This document shows positions 47,431 through 55,681 of a stretch of DNA of 64,000 nt, in pieces. Position 1 is the first letter of the stretch. Each line of letters opens with the position of its first letter. The notes below the pieces were generated by a model, which saw only the letters and a list, made by a program, of their open reading frames with translations, had not been told where the DNA came from and made no database searches. Both the position numbers and the translations under genes were made by a program. This DNA is from Pseudomonas citronellolis (GTDB lineage Bacteria > Pseudomonadota > Gammaproteobacteria > Pseudomonadales > Pseudomonadaceae), in assembly GCF_900112375.1 (NCBI RefSeq), contig NZ_FOLS01000009.1, positions 1-64,000 of the forward strand, written 5' to 3'.

Positions 47431-48228
47431 ATGAGCGAATTGCCGAACTGCGAAACCCTGCTGCTGGAACGCGAAGGCGGCGTGCTGCACGTCACCCTCG
47501 ACCGCCCGGACAGCCGCAACGCCATGAGCCTGGCCATGGTCGGCGAACTGCACGCGGTGCTGGCCGCGGTGCGCGATGAACGCGAAGTGCGCGCCATCGT
47601 CCTGCGCGGCGCCGGCGGGCACTTCTGCGCCGGCGGCGACATCAAGGACATGGCCGGCGCCCGCGCCGCCGGCCCGGACGCCTACGCCGCGCTGAACCGC
47701 GCCTTCGGCGGCCTGCTGGAAGAGGCCCAGGCGCAGCCGCAGGTGCTGGTCGCGGTGCTGGAAGGCGCGGTGCTCGGCGGCGGCTTCGGCCTGGCCTGCG
47801 TGTCGGACATCGCCATCGCCGCCGACGGCGCCCAGTTCGGCCTGCCGGAAACCAGCCTCGGCGTGCTACCGGCGCAGATCGCCCCCTTCGTGGTCAAGCG
47901 CATCGGCCTGACCCAGGCCCGCCGCCTGGCGCTCAGCGCCGCCCGCTTCGACGGCCGCGAGGCGCTGCGCCTGGGCCTGGTGCACTTCAGCGAAGCCAGC
48001 GCCGATGCGCTCGGCCAGCGCCTGGCGGAATGCCTGGAGCAGGTGCGCCGCTGCGCCCCCGGCGCCAACGCGCAGACCAAGGCGCTGCTGCTGGCCACCG
48101 AGACCGAGGCCCTGGGCCCGCTGCTGGACGAGGCCGCAAAACAGTTCGCCGCCGCCGTGACCGGCGCGGAAGGCGCCGAAGGCACCCTGGCCTTCGTGCA
48201 GAAACGCAAACCCAACTGGGCACAGTAG
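47431..48228 (+). CDS. atuE: Isohexenylglutaconyl-CoA hydratase AtuE
   Basis: AtuE adds water to isohexenylglutaconyl-CoA, giving 3-hydroxy-3-isohexenylglutaryl-CoA. It is a 265-residue crotonase-fold protein with the N-terminal LDRPDSRNAMSLAMV, oxyanion-hole GAGGHFCAGGDIKDMAG and the second loop EGAVLGGGFGLACVSDIAIAA. Glutamate in FGLPETSLGVLP is the likely catalytic base. The ATG follows GAGGAAT. It is separated from atuD by a REP pair and from atuF by another repeat. Confidence 0.94.
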   Translation: MSELPNCETLLLEREGGVLHVTLDRPDSRNAMSLAMVGELHAVLAAVRDEREVRAIVLRGAGGHFCAGGDIKDMAGARAAGPDAYAALNRAFGGLLEEAQAQPQVLVAVLEGAVLGGGFGLACVSDIAIAADGAQFGLPETSLGVLPAQIAPFVVKRIGLTQARRLALSAARFDGREALRLGLVHFSEASADALGQRLAECLEQVRRCAPGANAQTKALLLATETEALGPLLDEAAKQFAAAVTGAEGAEGTLAFVQKRKPNWAQ

Positions 48229-48269
48229 TCGCTGGCTCCCCGCATTCGCGAGGATGACGGAACATCCCC

Positions 48270-48296
48270 CGTCATTCCCGCGAACGCGGGAACCCA
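48270..48296. repeat. Palindromic repeat between atuE and atuF
   Basis: CGTCATTCCCGCGAACGCGG with GAACCCA following repeats the units at 8236-8350 and 35898. It is the only repeat in the 100-bp gap, with a shorter inverted trace at 48241-48258. Confidence 0.75.
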
Positions 48297-48328
48297 CGAC
48301 CAGCACCCAAGCCAGCAGGAGCACATCC

Positions 48329-50317
48329 ATGCCCAGCTTCGACAAGATCCTCATCGCCAACCGCGGCGAGATCGCCTGCCGGGTGATCCGCACCGCCCAG
48401 GCCCTGGGCTACCGCACGGTGGCGGTGTACAGCGAGGCCGACGCCGAGGCGCGCCACGTGCAGTTGGCCGACGAGGCCGTGTGCATCGGCCCGGCGCCGG
48501 TCGGCCAGTCCTACCTGAAGGCCGCCGCCATCCTCGACGCCGCGCGCCGCACAGGCGCCGGCGCCGTGCATCCGGGCTACGGCTTCCTCTCGGAGAACGC
48601 CGAGTTCGCCCACGCCTGCGAGGCCGCCGGCATCGTCTTCATCGGCCCCAGCGTGGAAGCCATCCACCTGATGGGCAGCAAACGCCTGTCCAAGCTGGCC
48701 ATGCTCGAAGCCAGCGTGCCCTGCATCCCCGGCTACGAAGGCGCCGAGCAGGACGACGCCACCCTGGCCCGCGAGGCCGAGCGCATCGGCTACCCGCTGA
48801 TGATCAAGGCCAGCGCCGGCGGCGGCGGCCGCGGCATGCGCCTGGTGCAAGCGGCGGACGAGCTGGCCGCGCAGCTGCGCACCGCGCGCTCCGAGGCGCT
48901 GAACGCCTTCGGCAGCGACGAACTGATCCTGGAGAAAGCGGTGATCCGCCCGCGCCACGTGGAAATCCAGGTATTCGGCGATAGCCACGGCAACCTCGTC
49001 TACCTCGGCGAGCGCGACTGCTCGGTGCAGCGCCGCCACCAGAAGGTCATCGAAGAAGCGCCCTGCCCGGTGCTGAGCGCCGAACTGCGCCAGGCCATGG
49101 GCGAGGCGGCGGTGAAGGCCGCCGCGCGGGTGAACTACATCGGCGCCGGCACCGTGGAGTTCCTGCTGGACGCCAGCGGCGCCTTCTACTTCCTGGAGAT
49201 GAACACCCGCCTGCAGGTCGAGCACCCGGTCACCGAGCTGGTCACCGGCCAGGACCTGGTGGCCTGGCAGATCCGCGTGGCCGAGGGCCAGCCGCTGCCG
49301 CTGAAGCAGGAGGAAATCCAGCTGCGCGGCCACGCCATCGAGGTGCGCCTGTACGCCGAGGACGCCGGCAACGGCTTCCTGCCGCAGACCGGCGAGGTGC
49401 TGCGCTGGGAGCCGCAGCTGCTGGACGGCATCCGAATCGACCACGGCCTGGTGGAAGGCCAGGCGGTGACGCCCTTCTACGACCCCATGCTGGCCAAGGT
49501 GATCGCCTACGGCGCCACCCGCGACGAGGCCCGACGCAAGCTGGTGCGCGCCGTGGAGGACTGCGTGCTGCTCGGCGTGAAGGCCAACCAGCGCTTTCTC
49601 GCCAACCTGCTCCGGCACCCCGAATTCGCCGCCGGCAACGCCACCACGGCGTTCATCGCCGAACACTTCGCCGACGACCCCAGCCTGCGCCCGCAAGCGC
49701 CGCAGCCCGCAGAACTGGCCCTGGCCGCCGCCCTGCTCTACCAGGCCTCGGCCAGCGCCCGCGCGCACCAGGGCGGCCTGGCCGGCTGGCGCAACGCCGG
49801 CAGCCTGCCCTGGCGCTACCAGTTGCACGACGGCGAGCAGAAGCACGCGGTGGAACTGGACGTGCTGGAGCCCGGCGCGCAACCCAAGCTGCTGGCCTAC
49901 ATCGGCGAATCGGTGGTGGCGCTGTGGCTGATCGCCATCGACGAGCGCTGGGTGGTCGCCGAGGTCAACGGCATCCGCCGACGCATCGCCCATCACACCC
50001 TGGGCGAACGCGTCTGGCTGTACGGCGCCGGCGGCAACCTGGAACTGCGCGACGTCACCCACGAGCCCGCCGGCGCCCAGGGCGGCGCGGCGTCGGGTAC
50101 GGTCAAGGCGCCGATGGATGGCGCCATCGTCGACGTGCTGGTCAGCGAAGGCGCGCGGGTCAGCAAGGGCCAACTGCTGCTCGTGCTGGAGGCGATGAAG
50201 ATGGAACATCCGCTCAAGGCCGGGGTCGACGGCATTATCCGCCGCATCCAGGTGAGCAAGGGCGAACAGGTCAAGAGCCGCCAGTTGCTGGTGGAAGTGG
50301 AAGCCGAAGACGCCTGA
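48329..50317 (+). CDS. atuF: Geranyl-CoA carboxylase, biotin-carrying (alpha) subunit
   Basis: AtuF carboxylates its own biotin with ATP and bicarbonate and feeds AtuC. The 662-residue protein has an N-terminal biotin carboxylase (KILIANRGEIACRVIRTAQALG, ATP-grasp glycine loop KASAGGGGRGMRL, EMNTRLQVEHPVTE), a linker (residues ~470-580) and a C-terminal biotinyl domain with the biotin lysine in EAMKMEHPL. ATG at 48329 matches the family N-terminus; a longer frame upstream runs through the palindromic repeat. The next gene is 337 bp away. Confidence 0.95.
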   Translation: MPSFDKILIANRGEIACRVIRTAQALGYRTVAVYSEADAEARHVQLADEAVCIGPAPVGQSYLKAAAILDAARRTGAGAVHPGYGFLSENAEFAHACEAAGIVFIGPSVEAIHLMGSKRLSKLAMLEASVPCIPGYEGAEQDDATLAREAERIGYPLMIKASAGGGGRGMRLVQAADELAAQLRTARSEALNAFGSDELILEKAVIRPRHVEIQVFGDSHGNLVYLGERDCSVQRRHQKVIEEAPCPVLSAELRQAMGEAAVKAAARVNYIGAGTVEFLLDASGAFYFLEMNTRLQVEHPVTELVTGQDLVAWQIRVAEGQPLPLKQEEIQLRGHAIEVRLYAEDAGNGFLPQTGEVLRWEPQLLDGIRIDHGLVEGQAVTPFYDPMLAKVIAYGATRDEARRKLVRAVEDCVLLGVKANQRFLANLLRHPEFAAGNATTAFIAEHFADDPSLRPQAPQPAELALAAALLYQASASARAHQGGLAGWRNAGSLPWRYQLHDGEQKHAVELDVLEPGAQPKLLAYIGESVVALWLIAIDERWVVAEVNGIRRRIAHHTLGERVWLYGAGGNLELRDVTHEPAGAQGGAASGTVKAPMDGAIVDVLVSEGARVSKGQLLLVLEAMKMEHPLKAGVDGIIRRIQVSKGEQVKSRQLLVEVEAEDA

Positions 50318-50654
50318 AACGCTTTTCGTAGGAGCGAGCTTGCTCGCGAAGGGGGTTCTGCTGGTGGCTTCGGTGCTGGGCCTGAAGAGCGCCCTCTCCC
50401 TAACCCTCTCCCTGAAGGGAGAGGGGACCGTTGGGCAGAGGCTGATAGTTCGGCGTTAGCCGGCTAGCACAGTGATTACCGACTGAAACCATACCTTCTC
50501 TCGGCACGAACAGGCCCCCTCTCCCTTCAGGGAGAGGGCTGGGGAGAGGGAACGAAGTCAACCCAACGCACCAGAACCGCCGGGAAACCCCATTCGCGAG
50601 CAAGCTCGCTCCTACAAGTGCAGTCCGAACACAACAAGAACACGGAGCCAAACC
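50318..50654. repeat. 337-bp repeat block between atuF and atuG
   Basis: The gap is fully explained by repeats: a GTAGGAGCGAGCTTGCTCGC unit (50327-50350), the CCCTCTCCC...GGGAGAGGG palindrome in two forms (50391-50426 and 50515-50550) and the inverted REP partner (50593-50615). It is arranged as nested inverted repeats around a centre near 50470. No gene is present. atuG has its own good ribosome site (CGGAG). Confidence 0.8.
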
Positions 50655-51476
50655 ATGTCCCTGAACGCCAAGACCCTCTTCATCACCGGCGCCAGCCGCG
50701 GCATCGGCCGCGAGATCGCCCTGCGCGCCGCGCGCGACGGCGCCAACGTCGTGATCGCGGCCAAGAGCGCCGAACCCCATCCCAAGCTGGCCGGCACCAT
50801 CCACAGCGTCGCCGAGGAAGTCGAGGCCGCCGGCGGCAAGGCCCTGGCCCTGCAGCTGGACGTGCGCGACGAGAACGCCGTGCGCGAGGCCATGGCCCGC
50901 GCCGCCGAGCACTTCGGCGGCATCGACGGGCTGGTCAACAACGCCGGCGCCATCAAGCTGGTGGGCGTGGAGCGCCTGGAGCCCAAGCGCTTCGACCTGA
51001 TGTTCCAGATCAACACCCGCGCGGTGATGGTCTGCAGCCAGGCCGCCCTGCCCTACCTGAAGCAGAGCCAGGGCCACATCCTCAGCCTGTCGCCGCCGCT
51101 GAACCTGGCGGAAAAATGGTTCGCCCAGCACGGCCCCTACACCGTCACCAAGTACGGCATGAGCATGCTCACCCTCGGCATGCACGAGGAGTTCAGGAAG
51201 TACGGCATCAGCGTCAACGCCCTGTGGCCGAAGACCATGATCGCCACCGCCGCCATCGAGTTCGAACTGGGCAGCCGCGACGCCTTCAAGCGCGCCCGCA
51301 CCCCGGCGATCATGGCCGACGCCGCCCACGCCATCCTCGGCAGCACGGGCCGCAGCATCAGCGGGCGCCTGCTGATCGACGAAGACATCCTCCGCGAACA
51401 GGGCGTGAGCGACTTCGAGCAATACCGCTTCGATCCGCAGGGCGGGCCGCTGGTGCCCGATCTGTTCCTGGATTGA
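50655..51476 (+). CDS. atuG: Short-chain dehydrogenase/reductase AtuG
   Basis: The 273-residue SDR has an intact nucleotide-binding motif TGASRGIG (residues 11-18), NNAGA (95-99) and the catalytic YTVTK (about 158-162) after LSLSPPLNL. It resembles HSDL2-type dehydrogenases. It is assigned AtuG by position and is thought to serve oxidation of the hydroxy-acyl or terpene alcohol intermediates. Unlike AtuB, its catalytic residues are complete. Confidence 0.92.
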   Translation: MSLNAKTLFITGASRGIGREIALRAARDGANVVIAAKSAEPHPKLAGTIHSVAEEVEAAGGKALALQLDVRDENAVREAMARAAEHFGGIDGLVNNAGAIKLVGVERLEPKRFDLMFQINTRAVMVCSQAALPYLKQSQGHILSLSPPLNLAEKWFAQHGPYTVTKYGMSMLTLGMHEEFRKYGISVNALWPKTMIATAAIEFELGSRDAFKRARTPAIMADAAHAILGSTGRSISGRLLIDEDILREQGVSDFEQYRFDPQGGPLVPDLFLD

Positions 51477-51492
51477 GGCTACGTGCCGTCCC

Positions 51493-51562
51493 TGTAGGAG
51501 CGAGCTTGCTCGCGAACCGATTCCGCAGCGGGGCTCGTTCGCGAGCCTGCTCGCTCCTACGA
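51493..51562. repeat. Facing REP pair between atuG and atuH
   Basis: GTAGGAGCGAGCTTGCTCGC (51494-51513) faces GCGAGCCTGCTCGCTCCTAC (51541-51560). The right arm has a C for A change relative to the others, so the stem has one mismatch. Confidence 0.82.
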
Positions 51563-51692
51563 AGAGCCCTGCCCGGTTTGCCGAACTGCCCGGCGGCGCG
51601 CGCGCCAAGGTCATAGCCCCAGCCTCGCCAGCGTCCTAGAGTCGAACGGGCGTGCACACGCCAGACAACAACGACAACAAGGGCCCGCGTCA

Positions 51693-53519
51693 ATGAGCCA
51701 TGCCGACCTGATCACCCCCACCCGCTTCATCGCCCACCTGCCCGCCACCCTCGGGCGCGTGCCGCGCATGCTGCGCGGGCTCTACTACACCGGCATCCGC
51801 AACCGCGAGAAGAACCTGTCCCTGGGCTGGGCCCTGGAGCGCGCGGCGCGCCTGTACCCGGACGCCCCGGCCCTGCTGGAAGGCCCGCGGCGCCTGTCCT
51901 ACGCCCTGTTCAACGGCTGGGCCAACCGCCTGGCGCGCGCCTTCCAGGCCGAGGGCGTGAAGCACGGCAGCGTGGTCGCGGTGATGCTGGAGAACCGCGC
52001 CGAACTGCTGGTGACCCTCGCCGCCCTGGCCAAGCTCGGCGCCGTGGGCGCGCTGATCAACACCACCCAGCGCGGCCAGGTGCTGGCCCACAGCCTGAAC
52101 CTGGTCAGCCCCGGCCACTTCGTGGTCGGCGAGGAACTGCGCGAGGCCTTCGACGAAGTCCGCGCCAACCTGCAGGGCGGCGCCGAACGCCTGTACTGGG
52201 TGGCCGACGACGATACCCTGCGCGACCCCGGCCAGGCCCCGGCGGGCTGGGCCAACCTGATGCGCCTGGCGCAGTCCCAGGCCTCCGACAACCTGGCCGA
52301 GACCACCCAGGTGCGCCTGAAGGACGCCTGCTTCTACATCTACACCTCCGGCACCACCGGCCTGCCGAAGGCCTCGATCATGAGCCACGGGCGCTGGATC
52401 AAGGCCTACGGCGGCTTCGGCCACTCCGGCCTGGGCCTGGGCCGCGAAGACGTGCTCTACCTGACCCTGCCCTGCTACCACAACAACGCCGTCACCGTGT
52501 GCTGGAGCGCGGTGCTGGCCGGCGGCGCGGCCATCGCCCTGCGCCGCAAGTTCTCCGCCAAGGCCTTCTGGAAGGACGTACGCCATTACAACGCGACCTG
52601 TTTCGGCTACATCGGCGAACTGTGCCGCTACCTGCTCAACCAGCCTGCCTGCGAGGAAGAGCGCGACAACAGCCTGACCTGCATGATCGGCAACGGCCTG
52701 CGCCCGTCCATCTGGGGCGAGTTCAAGGCGCGCTTCGGCATCGAGCGGATCACCGAGTTCTATGCCGCCAGCGAAGGCAACATCGGCTTCACCAACGTCT
52801 TCAACTTCGACAACACCGTGGGCTTCTCCCCGGCCACCTACGCCATCGTCCGCTACGACCTGGAGAACGACCGCCCGCTGCGCGACGCCAAGGGCTTCAT
52901 GGAGAAGGTCGGCAAGGGCGAGTCGGGCCTGCTGATCAGCGAGATCAGCGACAAGTGGCCGTTCGACGGCTACACCGACCCGGCCAAGACCCAGGCGGTG
53001 ATCTACCGCGACGTGTTCAAGCAGGGCGACGCCTGGTTCAACACCGGCGACCTGATGCGCGACCTGGGCTTCAAGCACACCCAGTTCGTCGACCGCCTGG
53101 GCGACACCTTCCGCTGGAAGGGCGAGAACGTCTCCACCACCGAGGTGGAAAACGTCCTCGGCGCCTTCCCCGGCGTGGAAGACGCGGTGGTCTACGGCGT
53201 GGAGATCCCCGGCACCGACGGCCGCTGCGGCATGGCCGCGCTACGCCTGGCGCCCGGCCAGGCGCTGGACGGCCAGGCCCTGGCCGAACACCTGGACCGC
53301 GAGCTGCCGGCCTATGCCGTGCCGCTGTTCCTGCGCCTGCTGCAGCAGGTGGAGACCACGGGGACCTTCAAGTACAAGAAGGCCGACCTGAAGAGCGCCG
53401 GGTTCGATCCGCGGCAGGTTGGCGAGGCGCTGTTCGTGCGGTTGCCGGGGGAAGTGGATTATCGGCTGCTGGATGAGGAGGTGTTCGGGGCGATCCAGCG
53501 CGGGGAACATCGGTTCTGA
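51693..53519 (+). CDS. atuH: Long-chain acyl-CoA synthetase AtuH (FATP/ACSVL type)
   Basis: AtuH activates terpenoid acids (citronellate, geranate) to CoA thioesters at the membrane. The 608-residue protein has the AMP-binding P-loop YTSGTTGLPKASIMSHGR, FYAASEGN (A4-type motif), the DTFRWKGENVSTTEVENV segment typical of very-long-chain synthetases and a C-terminal catalytic lysine region GTFKYKKADLK. The ATG at 51693 has no strong ribosome site. It completes the atuA-H cluster, 216 bp behind atuG. Confidence 0.93.
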   Translation: MSHADLITPTRFIAHLPATLGRVPRMLRGLYYTGIRNREKNLSLGWALERAARLYPDAPALLEGPRRLSYALFNGWANRLARAFQAEGVKHGSVVAVMLENRAELLVTLAALAKLGAVGALINTTQRGQVLAHSLNLVSPGHFVVGEELREAFDEVRANLQGGAERLYWVADDDTLRDPGQAPAGWANLMRLAQSQASDNLAETTQVRLKDACFYIYTSGTTGLPKASIMSHGRWIKAYGGFGHSGLGLGREDVLYLTLPCYHNNAVTVCWSAVLAGGAAIALRRKFSAKAFWKDVRHYNATCFGYIGELCRYLLNQPACEEERDNSLTCMIGNGLRPSIWGEFKARFGIERITEFYAASEGNIGFTNVFNFDNTVGFSPATYAIVRYDLENDRPLRDAKGFMEKVGKGESGLLISEISDKWPFDGYTDPAKTQAVIYRDVFKQGDAWFNTGDLMRDLGFKHTQFVDRLGDTFRWKGENVSTTEVENVLGAFPGVEDAVVYGVEIPGTDGRCGMAALRLAPGQALDGQALAEHLDRELPAYAVPLFLRLLQQVETTGTFKYKKADLKSAGFDPRQVGEALFVRLPGEVDYRLLDEEVFGAIQRGEHRF

Positions 53520-53839
53520 CGGTCTTTTCTTTCGTAGGAGCGAGCTTGCTCGCGAACAACCGAGTCAAGCCCCACTCCGGAGCGATGTCGAAGTCCGTCC
53601 CCTCTCCCCAACCCTCTCCCTGAAGGGAGAGGGGGCTTGTCCGTGCCGAGAGGAGGCCAGGTTTCAGCCAGTAACTTTCGATGCTGCCGGCTGACTCCAG
53701 AACATCAGCCTATGCCCAACGGTCCCCTCTCCCTTCAGGGAGAGGGTTAGGGAGAGGGCGCTCTCCAGGGCCAGCACCAGAACCGCCGGGAAACACCATT
53801 CGCGAGCAAGCTCGCTCCTACGAAAAGCCCCCCCCCAAC
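53520..53839. repeat. 320-bp repeat block after atuH
   Basis: The gap mirrors the atuF-atuG block: REP unit (53532-53556), two CCCTCTCCC palindromes in opposite orientation (53598-53635 and 53723-53760) and the inverted REP partner (53799-53823). The 3' end is next to the convergent lipoprotein gene. No gene or U-tract terminator is seen. Confidence 0.8.
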
Positions 53840-54358
53840 TCAATTCCGAAACTGAAACTGCACCTCCGCCCCACGAATCTCCGAATGCCAGCTGTCGTCA
53901 CTGGGATCGCTACGCTCCCCCCGCTCCCGCTGGATCAACCGGCCACCCACCTGGAACGGGCTCTCCTTCTCCTCGAACATCGGCGGCAGCAGCGGCTTGT
54001 CCAGGTCCTCGCGCAGGGCGCGGCCCGGCTCCAGGCCGTGCAGCACGTCCCTGGGCAGGCGCAGGTCGAGCTTGGAGGGCGGCAGCGGCTTGTTCACGCT
54101 GGGTTCGGCGGCTTTCTTCGGCTTGGCGTCGGCCACCGGCAGGCGCTCGGGGGCCAGGGGCTTGCCCAGTTCCGCTTTAGGCGCGGCCGGCTTCGCGCTG
54201 GCGGCGGGCGCCGGCCTGGGGGGCGCCGCGGGTTCGGGCGCCGGGGCGGCAGGCGCCACCGCGGGCGCCTCGGCCTTGGCCGGTGGCGCCTTGTCGGCAT
54301 CGCCGCAGGCGCTCAGCAACAGCGGCAGGAGGGTCAGCAGAACGAAGCGTCGCAACAT
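53840..54358 (-). CDS. Proline/alanine-rich lipoprotein
   Basis: The 172-residue protein has a lipoprotein signal with lipobox LLSAC (MLRRFVLLTLLPLLLSACGDADK, acylated cysteine near residue 18), a ~65-residue Ala/Pro/Lys linker that can span the periplasm, and a C-terminal ~80-residue polar segment (LDLRLPRDVLHGLEPGRALREDL...). I do not recognise the C-terminal domain. ATG at 54358 is chosen for the signal peptide. It is downstream of sbrR on the same strand, 108 bp away, and may belong to the same regulon. Confidence 0.75.
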   Translation of the reverse strand: MLRRFVLLTLLPLLLSACGDADKAPPAKAEAPAVAPAAPAPEPAAPPRPAPAASAKPAAPKAELGKPLAPERLPVADAKPKKAAEPSVNKPLPPSKLDLRLPRDVLHGLEPGRALREDLDKPLLPPMFEEKESPFQVGGRLIQRERGERSDPSDDSWHSEIRGAEVQFQFRN

Positions 54359-54466
54359 CACGGGGCAGGCAAATGGCCAGGGGCGCGTCATCCTCGCCTT
54401 AGTTGATCTGTAAGACAAGAGGCTCAGATCAATCCGAAGGCAATTCCGATAGACGCGCTCAGGCTC

Positions 54467-55099
54467 TCAAGGGTGGGCCTCCAGGCGCCGCAGCTCGGCG
54501 TCGATATCCAGTCGCGGATAGCGCCGCTGCAGGTCCTCGCGCAGCCTCGTGGCGGCCGCCTGGTCGCCCTGCCGCCGCAGCTCGGCCAGGCGCCGCAGGC
54601 TGGCCTGCGGTTCCGCCGGGACCGGCTCGGCGCTGCGCTTGGCCATGGGCGCGGCCGCGTCGGCTGCTACCGCGCTTTCCGCCATCTGCTTGCGTTGCTC
54701 CAGTTGCGGAGCCGGCGCCGCGGCGGGGGCGGCCGGCGCCGAGTACAGCGCCGGGGCGGCCTGGCGGGCGGAGCGGGCCATGGATTCGGCCTTGGGCGCC
54801 GGGGCCATGGCCGGTGCGACGGCATCGTAGTGCGGGGCTTCTTCGAAGGTGCGCAAGGCCAGGCTCAGGCCGATGCCCAGGGTCGCCACCCCGGCCAGGG
54901 CCACCGACCAGCGCTGTGGCCGGCCGAACAGCCAGCGGCCCAGGCGTTGCCAGGCACTCGCGCGCGGCTGCACGGCGGCGCGGGCCGCGGCCAGGATGCG
55001 GGCGTCCAGCTGCGCCGGGGGCTGCTCGCCGCCGTGCCGGCGGAAATGCTCGAGCAGCTCGGCTTCCTCGGCGTCCGGCCGCTGCGGATGGCGGGTCAT
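54467..55099 (-). CDS. sbrR: Anti-sigma factor SbrR
   Basis: The 210-residue protein has a cytoplasmic N-terminal segment, one transmembrane helix (residues 67-82, VALAGVATLGIGLSLAL) and a long Ala/Pro-rich periplasmic part ending in charged helices. It overlaps sbrI by four bases (ATGA) and so is the cognate anti-sigma factor. In P. aeruginosa the SbrI/SbrR pair follows the atu cluster in the same way and controls swarming and biofilm formation. Confidence 0.85.
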   Translation of the reverse strand: MTRHPQRPDAEEAELLEHFRRHGGEQPPAQLDARILAAARAAVQPRASAWQRLGRWLFGRPQRWSVALAGVATLGIGLSLALRTFEEAPHYDAVAPAMAPAPKAESMARSARQAAPALYSAPAAPAAAPAPQLEQRKQMAESAVAADAAAPMAKRSAEPVPAEPQASLRRLAELRRQGDQAAATRLREDLQRRYPRLDIDAELRRLEAHP

Positions 55100-55680
55100 G
55101 GGGCTACCTCCTGGGTCGCCGCCGGGTCGGCGAGCAACCGGCGCAGTTTCTGCAACGCGTAACGCAGGCGGCTCTTCACCGTCTCGGCGGGCGTGCGGGT
55201 CAGTTCGGCGATCTCCTGCAGCTCCAGGTCGCCGTGGGCGCGCAGCAGGAACACTTCGCGCTGCTCGCCGGGCAATGCCTCCAGGGCCTGTTGCAGACGC
55301 TCGCGGTCGCGGCTCAGGCTCAGTTGCTGCAGCGGGTCCTCGGCCTCGCCGGGTAGTGCCTCGCCGTGCAACTGCTCGTCGAAGGCCTCGTGCTGCGCGC
55401 TGCGCCGGCCGTTGCGCCGCCAGTGGTCGATCAGCCGGTTGCGGGCGATCCGGTACAGCCAGGTGCGGAAGCTGGCCCGGCCCTCGGGCTCGCTGTCGCT
55501 GCGGATCAGGCTCAGCCAGGTTTCCTGGAACACTTCCTCGGCCTGCGCGACGTCGCCGCCCAGGCCGCAGAGGAAGCGGTACAGGCCCAGGCGATGGCGC
55601 GCGTAGAGCGTGGCGAAGGCCTCGGCATCGCCTTTGCGGTAGCGCCGCAGCAACGCGGCGTCGTCTTCGTCCGTGGTCAA
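55096..55680 (-). CDS. sbrI: ECF sigma factor SbrI
   Basis: The 194-residue sigma factor has region 2 (AFATLYARHRLGLYRFLCGLGGDVAQAEEVFQETWLSLIR and RTWLYRIARNRLIDHWRR) and region 4 (LEALPGEQREVFLLRAHGDLELQEIAELTRTPAETVKSRLRYALQKLR). The likely start is TTG at 55680, one base after the stop of the upstream VWA gene; the next in-frame ATG (55746) would overlap that gene by 63 bases. The overlap order VWA gene, sbrI, sbrR suggests coupled expression. Promoter targets are unknown here. Confidence 0.88.
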   Translation of the reverse strand: MTTDEDDAALLRRYRKGDAEAFATLYARHRLGLYRFLCGLGGDVAQAEEVFQETWLSLIRSDSEPEGRASFRTWLYRIARNRLIDHWRRNGRRSAQHEAFDEQLHGEALPGEAEDPLQQLSLSRDRERLQQALEALPGEQREVFLLRAHGDLELQEIAELTRTPAETVKSRLRYALQKLRRLLADPAATQEVAP

Positions 55681-55681
55681 G

